In this document: piece by piece, positions 32,243 through 40,384 of the stretch
Layout of the letters: each line of letters begins with the position of its first letter
Position numbering within the stretch: the stretch's first letter is position 1
Assembly (NCBI RefSeq): GCF_042665255.1
Contig: NZ_JBHTCD010000005.1
DNA from: Insolitispirillum peregrinum
GTDB taxonomy: Bacteria > Pseudomonadota > Alphaproteobacteria > Rhodospirillales > Rhodospirillaceae
DNA: 64,000 nt
Direction: 5' to 3' (one strand)
Made by a program: the position numbers and the translations under genes
The notes under the pieces: generated by a model
Databases searched by the model: none
What the model was told of the DNA's origin: nothing
What the model saw: only the letters and a program-made list of their open reading frames with translations

Positions 32243-34117
32243 TCAGGCGAAACCGCGTTCCATCACCTTGGCCATCCGGCGGGCAAAGGCCACCGGGTCG
32301 AGCGGGCCTTCGCCTTCGATGATCCGCGCCTGATCGAGCAGCAGGTGAGCGGCATCGTCGAGACTGCTGCCTTCACCGGCTTCGGCACGGGTGGCAAGGC
32401 CCTTGATCAGCGGATGCGACGGGTTGATTTCCAGCACCCGCGCCGGGAAGCTGTCCGGCCCGCGCTTGTGCGCCTTCAGCAGACGCTCGAGGTGCAGCGA
32501 CATTTCGCCGTCATTGGCCACCAGACAGCAGGGGGAAGAGGTCAGGCGGTCGGTGGTCCGCACGTCCTTCACCGCCTCGCCCAGCGCCGCTTTCAGCGCG
32601 GCAATCAGGCTGTCGAGGGCCGAGGCCGGAGCTTCGTCCTTCTTTGCCTCATCCTCGGCCTTGTCTTCACCCTTGATCTTCGACAGGTCGGCCACACCCT
32701 GCCCGACCGACTTCAGCGGCGTTCCGTCATAGGACGGCACCGACGCCACCCAGAACTCGTCGATGTCGTCGGTCAGCAGCAGGACTTCGACGCCCTTGGC
32801 GAGATAGCCTTCGACCTGCGGGCTGTTCTTCAGCGCGTCCGCCGATTCGCCGGTGATGAAATAGATGGCGTCCTGGCCATCCTTCATCCGCGCCTTGTAA
32901 TCGGCCAGCGACACCAGCCCGTCGCCCTGCGTCGAAGCAAAGCGGCACAGCCTGGTGATGTCGTCACGGCGTTCATAGTCTTCGTGCAGACCTTCCTTCA
33001 GCACCGCCCCAAAGGTGGCCCAGAAGGTGGCGTATTCGTCCGCCGCACCGTCGGCCTTCTTGGCCAGTTCGGACAGGATGCGCCTGGTCAGGCCGGTGCG
33101 GATTTTGGCCAGCATCGGGTTGTGCTGCAGCATCTCGCGCGAGACGTTCAGCGGCAGGTCCGGGCTATCGACCACCCCGCGCACAAAGCGCAGGTACGGC
33201 GGCAGCAAGCCCTCGCAATCGCCGCTGATGAACACCCGGTTGACGTACAGCTTCAGCTGGTTCTTGCGTTCGGGGGTAAACAGGTCGAACGGCTTTTCGG
33301 TCGGAACGAACAGCAGGCCGGTGTATTCAATCGCCCCTTCGGCGCGGTAATGCAGGGTCAGCCACGGCGCATCAAAAGCATGGGCGATGTGGTGATAGAA
33401 CTCGGTGTACTGCTCGTCGGTGATGTCTGACTTCGAGCGGGTCCACAGGGCCGAAGCGCTGTTCAGCGTCTCGTCTTCGGCACCCTCGGCTCCCTTCAGC
33501 ACCACCGGCAGGGCGATGTGGTCGGAATAGGTCTTGACCACCTGACGCAGGCGGAACGGCTCGAGGAACTCGCCCTCCTCGTCCTTCAGGTGCAGGGTGA
33601 TCGAGGTGCCGCGCGCCACGTCCGCCACTTCGGTGACGGTGAACTCGCCCTTGCCGTCCGACACCCAGCGCCAGCCGTGTTCGTCGCCCGCCTTGCGGCT
33701 GCGCACCTCGACGGTGCCCGCCACCATGTAGGCCGAATAGAAGCCAACACCGAACTGCCCGATCAGCGAGACATCCTTGCGCTGGTCACCGGACAGGGCC
33801 TTGACGAATTCCGACGTGCCGGACCGCGCGATGGTGCCCAGATTGTTGATCAGGTCTTCGCGGTTCATCCCGACGCCGTTGTCGCGCACGGTCAGGGTGC
33901 GGGCGTCCTTGTCGATCGCAAGCTCGATGCGCAGCTCGGCATCCCCGGCCAGCAGGGCCGGTTCGGTCAACGCGGCATAGCGCAGCTTGTCGCAGGCATC
34001 CGAGGCATTCGAGATCAGTTCGCGCAGGAAGATTTCCTTTTGCGAGTACAGCGAATGCACAACGATATCGAGGAGCTTTGCCACCTCTGCCTGGAATGAA
34101 AGCTTTTCCTCGGTCAT
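32243..34117 (-). CDS. htpG: Chaperone HtpG (Hsp90)
   Basis: A 624-residue cytosolic Hsp90 homologue. The GHKL ATPase domain holds FLRELISNASDACDKLRY near 30-45, the nucleotide-binding DNGVGM near 85 and GQFGVGFYSAYMVA near 125. The middle domain has SGDCEGLLPPYLRFVRGVVD and the R-containing loop SREMLQHNPMLAKI. The C-terminal dimerisation domain is present, and there is no MEEVD tail, as expected in bacteria. The first conserved Met at 34117 is chosen, since the frame upstream to 34267 is unlike the family. No CIRCE element or clear heat-shock promoter is visible upstream. Confidence 0.97.
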   Translation of the reverse strand: MTEEKLSFQAEVAKLLDIVVHSLYSQKEIFLRELISNASDACDKLRYAALTEPALLAGDAELRIELAIDKDARTLTVRDNGVGMNREDLINNLGTIARSGTSEFVKALSGDQRKDVSLIGQFGVGFYSAYMVAGTVEVRSRKAGDEHGWRWVSDGKGEFTVTEVADVARGTSITLHLKDEEGEFLEPFRLRQVVKTYSDHIALPVVLKGAEGAEDETLNSASALWTRSKSDITDEQYTEFYHHIAHAFDAPWLTLHYRAEGAIEYTGLLFVPTEKPFDLFTPERKNQLKLYVNRVFISGDCEGLLPPYLRFVRGVVDSPDLPLNVSREMLQHNPMLAKIRTGLTRRILSELAKKADGAADEYATFWATFGAVLKEGLHEDYERRDDITRLCRFASTQGDGLVSLADYKARMKDGQDAIYFITGESADALKNSPQVEGYLAKGVEVLLLTDDIDEFWVASVPSYDGTPLKSVGQGVADLSKIKGEDKAEDEAKKDEAPASALDSLIAALKAALGEAVKDVRTTDRLTSSPCCLVANDGEMSLHLERLLKAHKRGPDSFPARVLEINPSHPLIKGLATRAEAGEGSSLDDAAHLLLDQARIIEGEGPLDPVAFARRMAKVMERGFA

Positions 34118-34657
34118 GGGTCTGGAATCCTTCTGTTCTGACAGTGTCACAGATCGGGGGCAGATATGGACCGGAGCGGCCTTTCCCGCAAGGGTTTCAC
34201 GCAACAGACCTGCACGGAACCCCCGCACAGCCCCGGTTTCCATAGGGTTTTTCCAAACATCGGCCATGCAGCAAGAAAGACTTGCCGAACGGACGTAAGA
34301 GTGAGAAACTGTTTGTTATTCAAGGGTTGCCGGAAATCGGCAGCGTCCTTGAGCGCAGCCCGGGACCGGTTTTTCCGGTCGAAACTGCATCGTGCAAGGT
34401 GACCCGCGCACAGGGAGCCAGCGCCGGGGTCACTGTCCTTTAGCGACGGAGAAGTGTCCTGTTTGCGTCGCACTGATGTTCGCCAGAGGGGCCCGTTCCT
34501 ACCGACCCGCTGGTATCGCCGGTCATCTCCAAACCGGCACCGTTCGCTCGGTTCGCCATCCTTGAAATGGCCTGAGCTTGTGACCACATAGAAGTCCTTG
34601 GGGCCATAGCCCGATTTTTTCCGGGCCCCGTGGGATATAATGTTGAGGGAGAGCGTT
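34118..34657. other. 540-bp intergenic region between htpG and hpf
   Basis: A divergent region that must hold both promoters. I find only short stems, GACCGG/CCGGTC at 34364-34380 and GCCCG/CGGGC near 34609-34626. A TATAAT at 34636-34641 is too close to the hpf start to be its promoter. A 206-codon open frame crossing it on the minus strand (34147-34767) overlaps both hpf and the htpG start and is not supported. Nothing else is recognised. Confidence 0.5.
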
Positions 34658-35008
34658 ATGCAGGTTCCCGTGCAAGTCACCTTCCATGGTCTGGACCATT
34701 CTGCTGCTGTGGAAGAGCGCGTGCTCGAAAAGGTCGCCAAGCTGGAGCAGTTCTGCTCTGACATCATCAGCTGTCGCGTGACCGTTGAACTCCATCACAA
34801 GAACACATCCAACGCGCACCGCAAGGGCGAGCCGTACCTGATCGGCGTCAGCGTCTCGGTCCCCGGTGACGAACTGGTCGTCAAGCGCAGCCCGAAGGAT
34901 GACGAACTCCACGAACATGAAGACGTTGGCGTAGCCCTGCGCGATGCGTTCCAGGCGATGGAACGGCAGGTCAAGGAATACGTCGAACGCCGTCGCGCAA
35001 CGGTCTGA
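34658..35008 (+). CDS. hpf: Ribosome hibernation-promoting factor, short form
   Basis: A 116-residue HPF/RaiA protein that binds the 30S decoding site to inactivate ribosomes in stationary phase or starvation. The beta-alpha-beta-beta-beta-alpha fold is visible: VQVTFHGLDHSAAVEERVLEKVAKLE, then CRVTVELHHKNTSNAHRKGE, and helix 2 VALRDAFQAMERQVKEYVERRR. It lacks the C-terminal dimerisation domain of long HPF, which many alphaproteobacteria have, so it is expected to act like short HPF or YfiA. The ATG at 34658 follows GAGGGAG. Confidence 0.88.
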   Translation: MQVPVQVTFHGLDHSAAVEERVLEKVAKLEQFCSDIISCRVTVELHHKNTSNAHRKGEPYLIGVSVSVPGDELVVKRSPKDDELHEHEDVGVALRDAFQAMERQVKEYVERRRATV

Positions 35009-35060
35009 TACCGTTGCGTCCCAGCCGGGACAGACGCCAGAGTCGATGAGACTCCATCAA

Positions 35061-35098
35061 AACCGCCGCTCCGCTCCCGGGGCGGCGGTTGACGTTTC
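35061..35098 (+). terminator. Hairpin after hpf
   Basis: AACCGCCGC (35061-35069) and GCGGCGGTT (35082-35090) form a 9-bp stem with a 12-base loop. The following GACGTTTC is only weakly T-rich. It lies 53 bp after the hpf stop. Confidence 0.55.
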
Positions 35099-35257
35099 AG
35101 CGCCATTCTTCGGGCGTACAGTACGCCCGGGAATAAAATGCGGCCGGGGTGAATTGATCGTTCCAGAAAGCTGACCATCGGGGTATGCTGACTCCGAACC
35201 CCTTTTGTGCGCTGCCACATCGCAGTTTTTACCAGAAAAAGTACCGGACTCCGGGCC

Positions 35258-36301
35258 ATGCCGCCTCTGTTACGCCCTCGGGCGCTCCGTCATCGTCACT
35301 CTCGCCTGCCCGGCTTGTTCAACGGGCTCCTCCTCGGGGGAGCACTGCTGGCCCATGCCGCCTGCTCGCCGCTGGATGATGACACAGAGTTCGACGCAAG
35401 CCTGATGGGGGCTCCACCCGCACACGCCGTCGCCGCACCGGTGCCGCCGCCGCCGCCAAAGCCGGTCATTCCGGCCAGCCTGTCGGCCATCCAGACCAGC
35501 ACTGCCGTCACAGCCCCCGTCCAGCCGTCAGCCAGCACCCCGCGTCCGACCTGGACCGTTGTCCCCCTGATCACGCCCGAGCATCAAGGCACCAGCGGCA
35601 GCACCGAACTGGCGGTCAGCCAGACCACCGCCAGCACCACCGGCATTGCTCCGCAACGGGCACTGCGCAGTGTCCCGGCGGCCTCGGAAAGCGCCCTGCC
35701 TGCGGTGCCATCGACCCTGCCGACCTCGCCCGAAGCTCAGGCCGCCCTGCTGACCCGTCCGCCGATCTCTCCCCCGATTGCACCGCTGACCCCACCGACG
35801 GTCAGCAGCAAGGACCGGGACAAGGAATCGGCCCGTCGCTGTGTCGAGGCGGTCAATGCTGCCCGCACGGTCGTTGCCCGGCCCCTGGGCCTGCCGGTCG
35901 AGCAATTGAAGAATGCCGACTGGAAAGAAGAGGCCCTGCGCGCCACCGAGCTGGCACAGATTGCCTGCCGGGGAGAAACCGGCGAACAGGCAGCGCAATA
36001 CTGGCGGGCTACCGCCTTTGTCCTGCACGGGCAATATGCCCGCGCGGCAGTCAACTATCGCCGGGTGATCGAGCTGCCCGGGTCCTATGCCAACTGGGGC
36101 TATGTGCAGGGGCTGGCGTCGATGCTCGACACCTGTGCCCGTGCCGACCGTGATGCGCTGGATGCCTGGACCCTCGGCGGCCTGCTGGAAGCCCGTGGCG
36201 CAGGCAGTGACGCCCGCCTGCTCTATCGCCGCTCGGTCGAAGCCCGTTGCCAGCCCTTGCGCACCTGGAGCAAGGCCCGCATGGCGCTGGTTGACGGCTA
36301 G
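35258..36301 (+). CDS. Proline-rich lipoprotein with TPR-like C-terminal half
   Basis: A 347-residue predicted lipoprotein. A basic N-terminus (RPRALRHRHSR) and hydrophobic stretch (GLFNGLLLGGALLAHAAC) lead to a lipobox-like HAAC near residue 36. About 150 residues of Pro/Ala/Ser/Thr-rich linker follow (VPPPPPKPVIPA). From about 195 a helical domain has the spacing of tetratricopeptide repeats (AQYWRATAFVLHGQYARAAVNYRRVI, given in part: AARAVNYRRVIELPG-like). Function unknown; it may be a periplasmic scaffold. The start is uncertain: ATG at 35258 is placed just before the signal but has a poor ribosome site, and the frame is open to 35207. Its TAG stop lies in a family C repeat. Confidence 0.6.
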   Translation: MPPLLRPRALRHRHSRLPGLFNGLLLGGALLAHAACSPLDDDTEFDASLMGAPPAHAVAAPVPPPPPKPVIPASLSAIQTSTAVTAPVQPSASTPRPTWTVVPLITPEHQGTSGSTELAVSQTTASTTGIAPQRALRSVPAASESALPAVPSTLPTSPEAQAALLTRPPISPPIAPLTPPTVSSKDRDKESARRCVEAVNAARTVVARPLGLPVEQLKNADWKEEALRATELAQIACRGETGEQAAQYWRATAFVLHGQYARAAVNYRRVIELPGSYANWGYVQGLASMLDTCARADRDALDAWTLGGLLEARGAGSDARLLYRRSVEARCQPLRTWSKARMALVDG

Positions 36302-36402
36302 AGCATTTCTCGGTCTCCAAGGATCACGATAAATGCTCTAATGACTTGTTATCTAAGCAAATGCGTCGTCGCAGATGGAGCCATCTGCTCGGGATTTGCT
36401 CT
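36299..36402 (+). repeat. Family C repeat, copy 2
   Basis: The second 104-bp copy, starting TAGAGCATTTCTCGGTCTCC. As in copy 1, TAG is the stop codon of the upstream gene (35258-36301). Same orientation as copy 1, but the attached family A half is flipped. Confidence 0.85.
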
Positions 36403-36505
36403 AGAGCAGCGTGCGTTAAATCGGACGCGGGCACGCTGCTCTAAGCTTTTGTTCTGTCGCATTGTTTATGCGAAAACCGGTTCCCGCTTTTCGCACAATG
36501 CTCTA
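36403..36505 (-). repeat. Family A dispersed palindromic repeat, copy 4 (inverted)
   Basis: Module 2 comes first, with 12-bp arms AGAGCAGCGTGC (36403-36414) and GCACGCTGCTCT (36431-36442), followed by module 1 (36459-36505), reading GCATTGT...GCGAAAA-CCGG-TTTTCGC-ACAATGC. This is the reverse of copies 1-3 while the adjacent family C half keeps its orientation. It ends 27 bp before the helicase start and therefore lies in its leader. Confidence 0.88.
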
Positions 36506-36531
36506 ACACTCCTCCCCTGTTGCGGATAACC

Positions 36532-39126
36532 ATGTCCCTTTCCGAGTACAGCCAGATTACCGCCGTCCTTGGCCCGACCAACACCGGCAAGACCCATCTG
36601 GCGATTGAACGCATGCTGGGCTACGCCAGTGGCATGATCGGCTTTCCGCTGCGTTTGCTGGCTCGTGAAAACTATGACCGGATCGTGCGGCTGAAAGGCC
36701 CGGCCCATGTGGCGCTGATCACTGGCGAAGAACGCATCATCCCGCTGCACCCGCGCTGGTACGTCTGTACGGTCGAAGCGATGCCGTTGCAGCGGTCGGT
36801 GGAGTTCCTCGCCATCGACGAAATCCAGCTGGCTGCCGACCCCGACCGCGGCCATGTGTTCACCGACCGCCTGCTGCATGCCCGGGGCCGCTCCGAGACG
36901 ATGTTCCTCGGGGCCGAGACCATGAAACCGCTGATTCGCCAGTTGATCCCCGATGTGGAAATCATCACCCGCCCACGCCTGTCGCAACTGACCTACAGCG
37001 GCCCGCGCAAGCTGACCCGCCTGCCCCGCCGGTCGGCGGTGGTGGCCTTTTCGGCGCAGGATGTTTATTCCATTGCCGAACTGATCCGCCGGACCCGTGG
37101 CGGTACGGCGGTGGTGCTCGGTGCGCTCAGCCCGCGCACCCGCAATGCGCAGGTGGCGATGTTTCAGGCCGGGGAAGTCGAACATCTGGTCGCCACCGAC
37201 GCCATCGGCATGGGCCTGAACATGGACATTGACCATGTGGCCTTTGCCGCCCTGCGCAAGTTCGATGGCCGCGCCCCCCGTGACCTGAGCGCCGCCGAAG
37301 TGGCCCAGATCGGTGGCCGCGCCGGGCGTCACCTGAACGATGGCACCTTTGGCACCACCGGCGATGTCGGCGGCATTGATGCCGACATCATCGAGCAGGT
37401 TGAAAGCCACCAGTTCCCGCCGTTGCAGGGGATTTTCTGGCGCAACCGCGACCTGCGCTTTACCTCGATCGAGGCCCTGCTTGGCTCGCTGGGCAAGGCC
37501 CCGCAAACCCCCGGCCTGATCCGCACCCGCCCGGCAGACGATCAACTGGTGCTGGAGGCACTGGCCCGCGAGCCGGACATTGCCCAGTCTGCCCGCGGTC
37601 TGGGGCAACTGAAACTGCTGTGGGAAGTCTGCCAGATTCCCGACTTCCGCAAGGTGCAGCCGGAAACCCATGCCCGCCTGCTGGGGCAGATTTTCCGCCA
37701 CCTCGCCAGCCATGGCCGCCGCCTGCCGACCGACTGGCTGGCCGGGCATCTGGCCGGACTGGACCGCGCCGACGGCGACATGCACGCCCTGATGGATCGC
37801 ATTGCCTCGATCCGCATCTGGACCTACGTCAGCCAGCGCGCCGACTGGATTCTGGATGCCGCCCACTGGCAGGAACGCACCCGCGCCATCGAAGACATGC
37901 TGTCCGATGCCCTGCATGATCGCCTGACCCAACGCTTTGTCGATGTGCGTACCAGCGTTCTGGCCAAAAGCCTGAAGCAGGGCGGCCCGCTGCTGGCGGC
38001 GATTTCCGGCAACGACTCGGTCAGCGTCGAGGGGCAATATCTCGGGCGACTCGACGGACTGACGTTCGTTCCCGATGCCAGCGACAGCCATTCCGGCAAC
38101 CGGGCAGTGCTGAATGCCGCCTCCAAGGCGCTGCGCGGCGAGATCAGCCGCCGGATTGGCATTCTGCGGCAGGACGGGCTGGATGCCTTTACGCTGGCCG
38201 ATGATGGCGAAATCCTCTGGCGCGGCTCGGTGGTGGCCCGGCTGGTGCCCGGCCCGACTCCGTTGCGGCCCCAGATCGAGGTGCCCGCCGATGATCTGCT
38301 CGACAGCGACAACCGCACGCTGGTCCGCCGCCATCTGGAAGGCTGGCTGAAAGAACAGCTCGCCCGCACCCTCAAGCCGTTGATCGAGCCATGGCCCGAG
38401 CGCCTGAGCGGTCCGGCACGGGGGATGCTGTACCAACTCGCCGAGGCCTTTGGTGCCCTGCCGGTGACGCAGGTCCACGCCCAGAGCAGCTCCCTCAGCA
38501 AGAGCGACCGCGACCTGTTGGCCCATCTGGGGGTGAAGATCGGGGCCGAAATGGTCTTTGCCCCCCGGCTGTACAAACCCGCCGCACAACACCTGTCCGG
38601 CATTCTGTGGTGTGTCGCCCGTGGCACGCCGGTACCTGCCGTTCAGCCCAACGGGCGCGTTACCCTGCCTGTCGGAACGGTTCTGCCGCCGGAACTGGCC
38701 AAGGTGTGGGGATACCGGGCGATTGGCGACCGCTGGGTCCGGCTGGACGCGCTGGAAACGGTCATCGCCGCCATCCGCCAGCGCAACCGCGACAAAGCCA
38801 CCACCCTCGGAAACGCCGAGCTTGGTCAACTGCTGTCGCCGCTGGGATTGCCTGCCGCGATGGCTCCGGCGGTGTTTGCCACCCTCGGCTACCAACTGGA
38901 CAAGGCCGATGACGGGACGTGGACCTATGCCCCCGCCGTGCGCCAGCGTACCGAGCGCCCCCGCCGTGGCCCCCCCCCGCCGCCACGTCCCCCGGCCCCT
39001 GTGACCGAGGCCGAAACGCCGTTTGCCGTGTTGCGCAGCCTGATCCCGCCCCCGGCCCCGCCGCCCGCGCCAGCCCGCAAACGCCACCGCCCCAGGAAAG
39101 CCAAGCCCGAGCCTCAGGAGTCATGA
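36532..39126 (+). CDS. Suv3-like superfamily 2 RNA helicase
   Basis: An 864-residue helicase of the mitochondrial Suv3-related group that is common in alphaproteobacteria. Motif I is GPTNTGKTHLAIERML (about residues 12-27), motif II (Walker B-like) AIDEIQLAADPDRGH near 100, and motif VI QIGGRAGRH near 262, with VATDAIGMGLNMDID before it. A Suv3-type C-terminal region and then a zinc-free basic-proline tail (from about 800: RPRRGPPPPPRPPAP, ending RKRHRPRKAKPEP) follow. It probably unwinds RNA in processing or decay. ATG at 36532 has a weak site. The next gene overlaps its stop by 4 bp. The family A repeat lies in its leader. Confidence 0.9.
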   Translation: MSLSEYSQITAVLGPTNTGKTHLAIERMLGYASGMIGFPLRLLARENYDRIVRLKGPAHVALITGEERIIPLHPRWYVCTVEAMPLQRSVEFLAIDEIQLAADPDRGHVFTDRLLHARGRSETMFLGAETMKPLIRQLIPDVEIITRPRLSQLTYSGPRKLTRLPRRSAVVAFSAQDVYSIAELIRRTRGGTAVVLGALSPRTRNAQVAMFQAGEVEHLVATDAIGMGLNMDIDHVAFAALRKFDGRAPRDLSAAEVAQIGGRAGRHLNDGTFGTTGDVGGIDADIIEQVESHQFPPLQGIFWRNRDLRFTSIEALLGSLGKAPQTPGLIRTRPADDQLVLEALAREPDIAQSARGLGQLKLLWEVCQIPDFRKVQPETHARLLGQIFRHLASHGRRLPTDWLAGHLAGLDRADGDMHALMDRIASIRIWTYVSQRADWILDAAHWQERTRAIEDMLSDALHDRLTQRFVDVRTSVLAKSLKQGGPLLAAISGNDSVSVEGQYLGRLDGLTFVPDASDSHSGNRAVLNAASKALRGEISRRIGILRQDGLDAFTLADDGEILWRGSVVARLVPGPTPLRPQIEVPADDLLDSDNRTLVRRHLEGWLKEQLARTLKPLIEPWPERLSGPARGMLYQLAEAFGALPVTQVHAQSSSLSKSDRDLLAHLGVKIGAEMVFAPRLYKPAAQHLSGILWCVARGTPVPAVQPNGRVTLPVGTVLPPELAKVWGYRAIGDRWVRLDALETVIAAIRQRNRDKATTLGNAELGQLLSPLGLPAAMAPAVFATLGYQLDKADDGTWTYAPAVRQRTERPRRGPPPPPRPPAPVTEAETPFAVLRSLIPPPAPPPAPARKRHRPRKAKPEPQES

Positions 39127-39509
39127 TGACCGAACAAGCCCCCGCCCGTCTGCGTCTGGACAAATGGCTGTGGTTCGCCCGCTTCGTCAAAAGCCGGACG
39201 CTGGCGCAAGACCTGTGTGAAAGCGGCCACGTCACCCTGAACGGCGCTTCGGTCCACAAGGCATCGACCACCGTCAAGGCCGGTGACACCCTGACGCTGG
39301 TGCTGGGACCATACAAGAAGTTCATTACGGTGGTGGAGCTGGGCAGCCGCCGGGGTCCGGCCCCCGAGGCCCAGTTGCTCTATCAGCAGACGCAGGAGCC
39401 CGAACGTCTGATCGGCTTCCGGGGCGAATGGGAAGACCGCCCACAGGGCGAAGGTCGCCCGACCAAGAAAGACCGCCGTGCCATTGATCAGCTGAAGGGC
39501 TGGGAATAG
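39123..39509 (+). CDS. RNA-binding S4-domain protein (Hsp15/HslR-like)
   Basis: A 128-residue S4 protein. The domain covers about residues 8-70: RLRLDKWLWFARFVKSRTLAQ, then GHVTLNGASVHKAS and VKAGDTLTLVL. It resembles Hsp15, which rescues stalled 50S subunits carrying peptidyl-tRNA, with a basic C-terminal tail (RPTKKDRRAIDQLKGW). The ATG at 39123 overlaps the helicase stop (ATGA), so the genes are translationally coupled. This helicase-S4 pairing is common in alphaproteobacteria and suggests linked RNA functions. Confidence 0.88.
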   Translation: MMTEQAPARLRLDKWLWFARFVKSRTLAQDLCESGHVTLNGASVHKASTTVKAGDTLTLVLGPYKKFITVVELGSRRGPAPEAQLLYQQTQEPERLIGFRGEWEDRPQGEGRPTKKDRRAIDQLKGWE

Positions 39510-39530
39510 CCTGTCTGCCGGGGATTGGCA

Positions 39531-39590
39531 GGCTGCCGCCCGCACCCGCTCGGGGGTCAATGCCCCCGAACCCCCATTTTTCTTTCGATA
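39531..39590 (+). repeat. Family B repeat, left arm only
   Basis: GGCTGCCGCC, then GCTCGGGGG...CCCCCGA and ACCCCCATTTTTCTTTCG, homologous to the left arm of the 24498-24620 copy (GGGCTGCCGCCCC ... CCCCCATTTTTC). The right arm is missing here but appears at 40292-40355, on the other side of the NYN gene. Confidence 0.75.
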
Positions 39591-39669
39591 TTAGTAGATC
39601 TTTAAGCAAAATGCAGGATACGTTCAACCACTTTAGATTGCAAAACATCACTTGCAAGGAGCGCATTCC

Positions 39670-40269
39670 ATGCCGATTGAGCGGACACATATCATTTGGG
39701 ATAATTCAAATATTTTTATATCTGGAAAGCACGCATGTGGCCGTTTGGAGGGGGGAAAAGAAGGTGCCTTCCGGATCAATTTCGAATCTTTGGTAGACCT
39801 CGCAGCAAACAATCGACCGATTGAACAGGTTTTCTGCGTGGGCTCAGTACCACCACCAACTGATGCCGTATGGGGTCATATTAAGAAAAAAACAGGGAAA
39901 GAACCAGAACTATATGAAAGAGGAGCTGCATCCGGAAGAGAACAGGCCATAGACCAAGCACTACAGACTAGAATGTTGCGATTAGGCTATGATTTTGATC
40001 CAGCCGAAACGCTCGTTCTGCTCAGTGGAGATGGTAGTGGACACGAGCAAGGAGAAGGTTTCTTCGCAGACATCCAGCGCTTACATAGAGTTGGATGGAA
40101 TATTGAAGTCCTATCTTGGAAGGATAGTTGTAACAAGGCCATGAGACGTTGGGTCGAAGAAAACGGATTATTTGTTCCATTGGACGATTTTTATAGCTCG
40201 GTCACATTCCTTGAGCACATCAGAAGTGCAAAACCGCTCGACCTCTCGAAACGGCCAATAAAAGCTTAA
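39670..40269 (+). CDS. NYN-domain (PIN-like) RNase family protein, probably acquired
   Basis: A 199-residue protein with a NYN/PIN-like nuclease fold. The first strand ends in IIWDNSNIFISG, with the acidic DNSN motif of NYN proteins near residue 12. AIDQALQTRMLRLGYDF supplies a conserved Asp, and VLLSGDGSGHEQGEGF carries the second acidic cluster (SGDG) near 120. A later IEVLSW strand follows. Such proteins act on RNA and occur alone or in defence and toxin loci. Its GC content is clearly lower than that of all neighbours. ATG at 39670 follows AAGGAG with 9-base spacing. It sits between two halves of a family B repeat. Confidence 0.8.
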   Translation: MPIERTHIIWDNSNIFISGKHACGRLEGGKEGAFRINFESLVDLAANNRPIEQVFCVGSVPPPTDAVWGHIKKKTGKEPELYERGAASGREQAIDQALQTRMLRLGYDFDPAETLVLLSGDGSGHEQGEGFFADIQRLHRVGWNIEVLSWKDSCNKAMRRWVEENGLFVPLDDFYSSVTFLEHIRSAKPLDLSKRPIKA

Positions 40270-40291
40270 ACAAACCTAGCTACAGTAAATG

Positions 40292-40355
40292 AAAATGAAC
40301 GGGGTCCGGGGCCTCAAGGCCCCGGCGAGGTGTGGAGCAGCGCTCCACGATCCTG
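40292..40355 (+). repeat. Family B repeat, right arm only
   Basis: AACGGGGTCCGGGGCCTCAA, then GGCCCCGGC, then GTGTGGAGCAGCGCTCCACG, ending 30 bp before the grpE stop. Its missing left arm is at 39531-39590. Nearly identical to copies 1 and 4. Confidence 0.85.
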
Positions 40356-40384
40356 TTCCCCCCTCCTGCCGTGCAACGGCAGGC

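Noticed and set aside
34636..34641. Perfect TATAAT before hpf
   Set aside because: It lies only 16 bases before the ATG; a transcript from it would lack the GAGGGAG ribosome site, and there is no -35 element.
34147..34767. Open frame of about 206 codons on the minus strand between htpG and hpf
   Set aside because: It overlaps hpf and the htpG start, has no ribosome site and looks like no known protein.
36466..39087. Very long open frame antisense to the helicase gene
   Set aside because: Typical of GC-rich coding sequence read on the opposite strand; no ribosome site and no family resemblance, whereas the sense frame has clear helicase motifs.
11701..40355. Family B copies as genuine insertion sequences
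   Set aside because: They are under 130 bp, carry no gene and show no terminal inverted repeats or obvious target duplications, so they are reported only as dispersed repeats.
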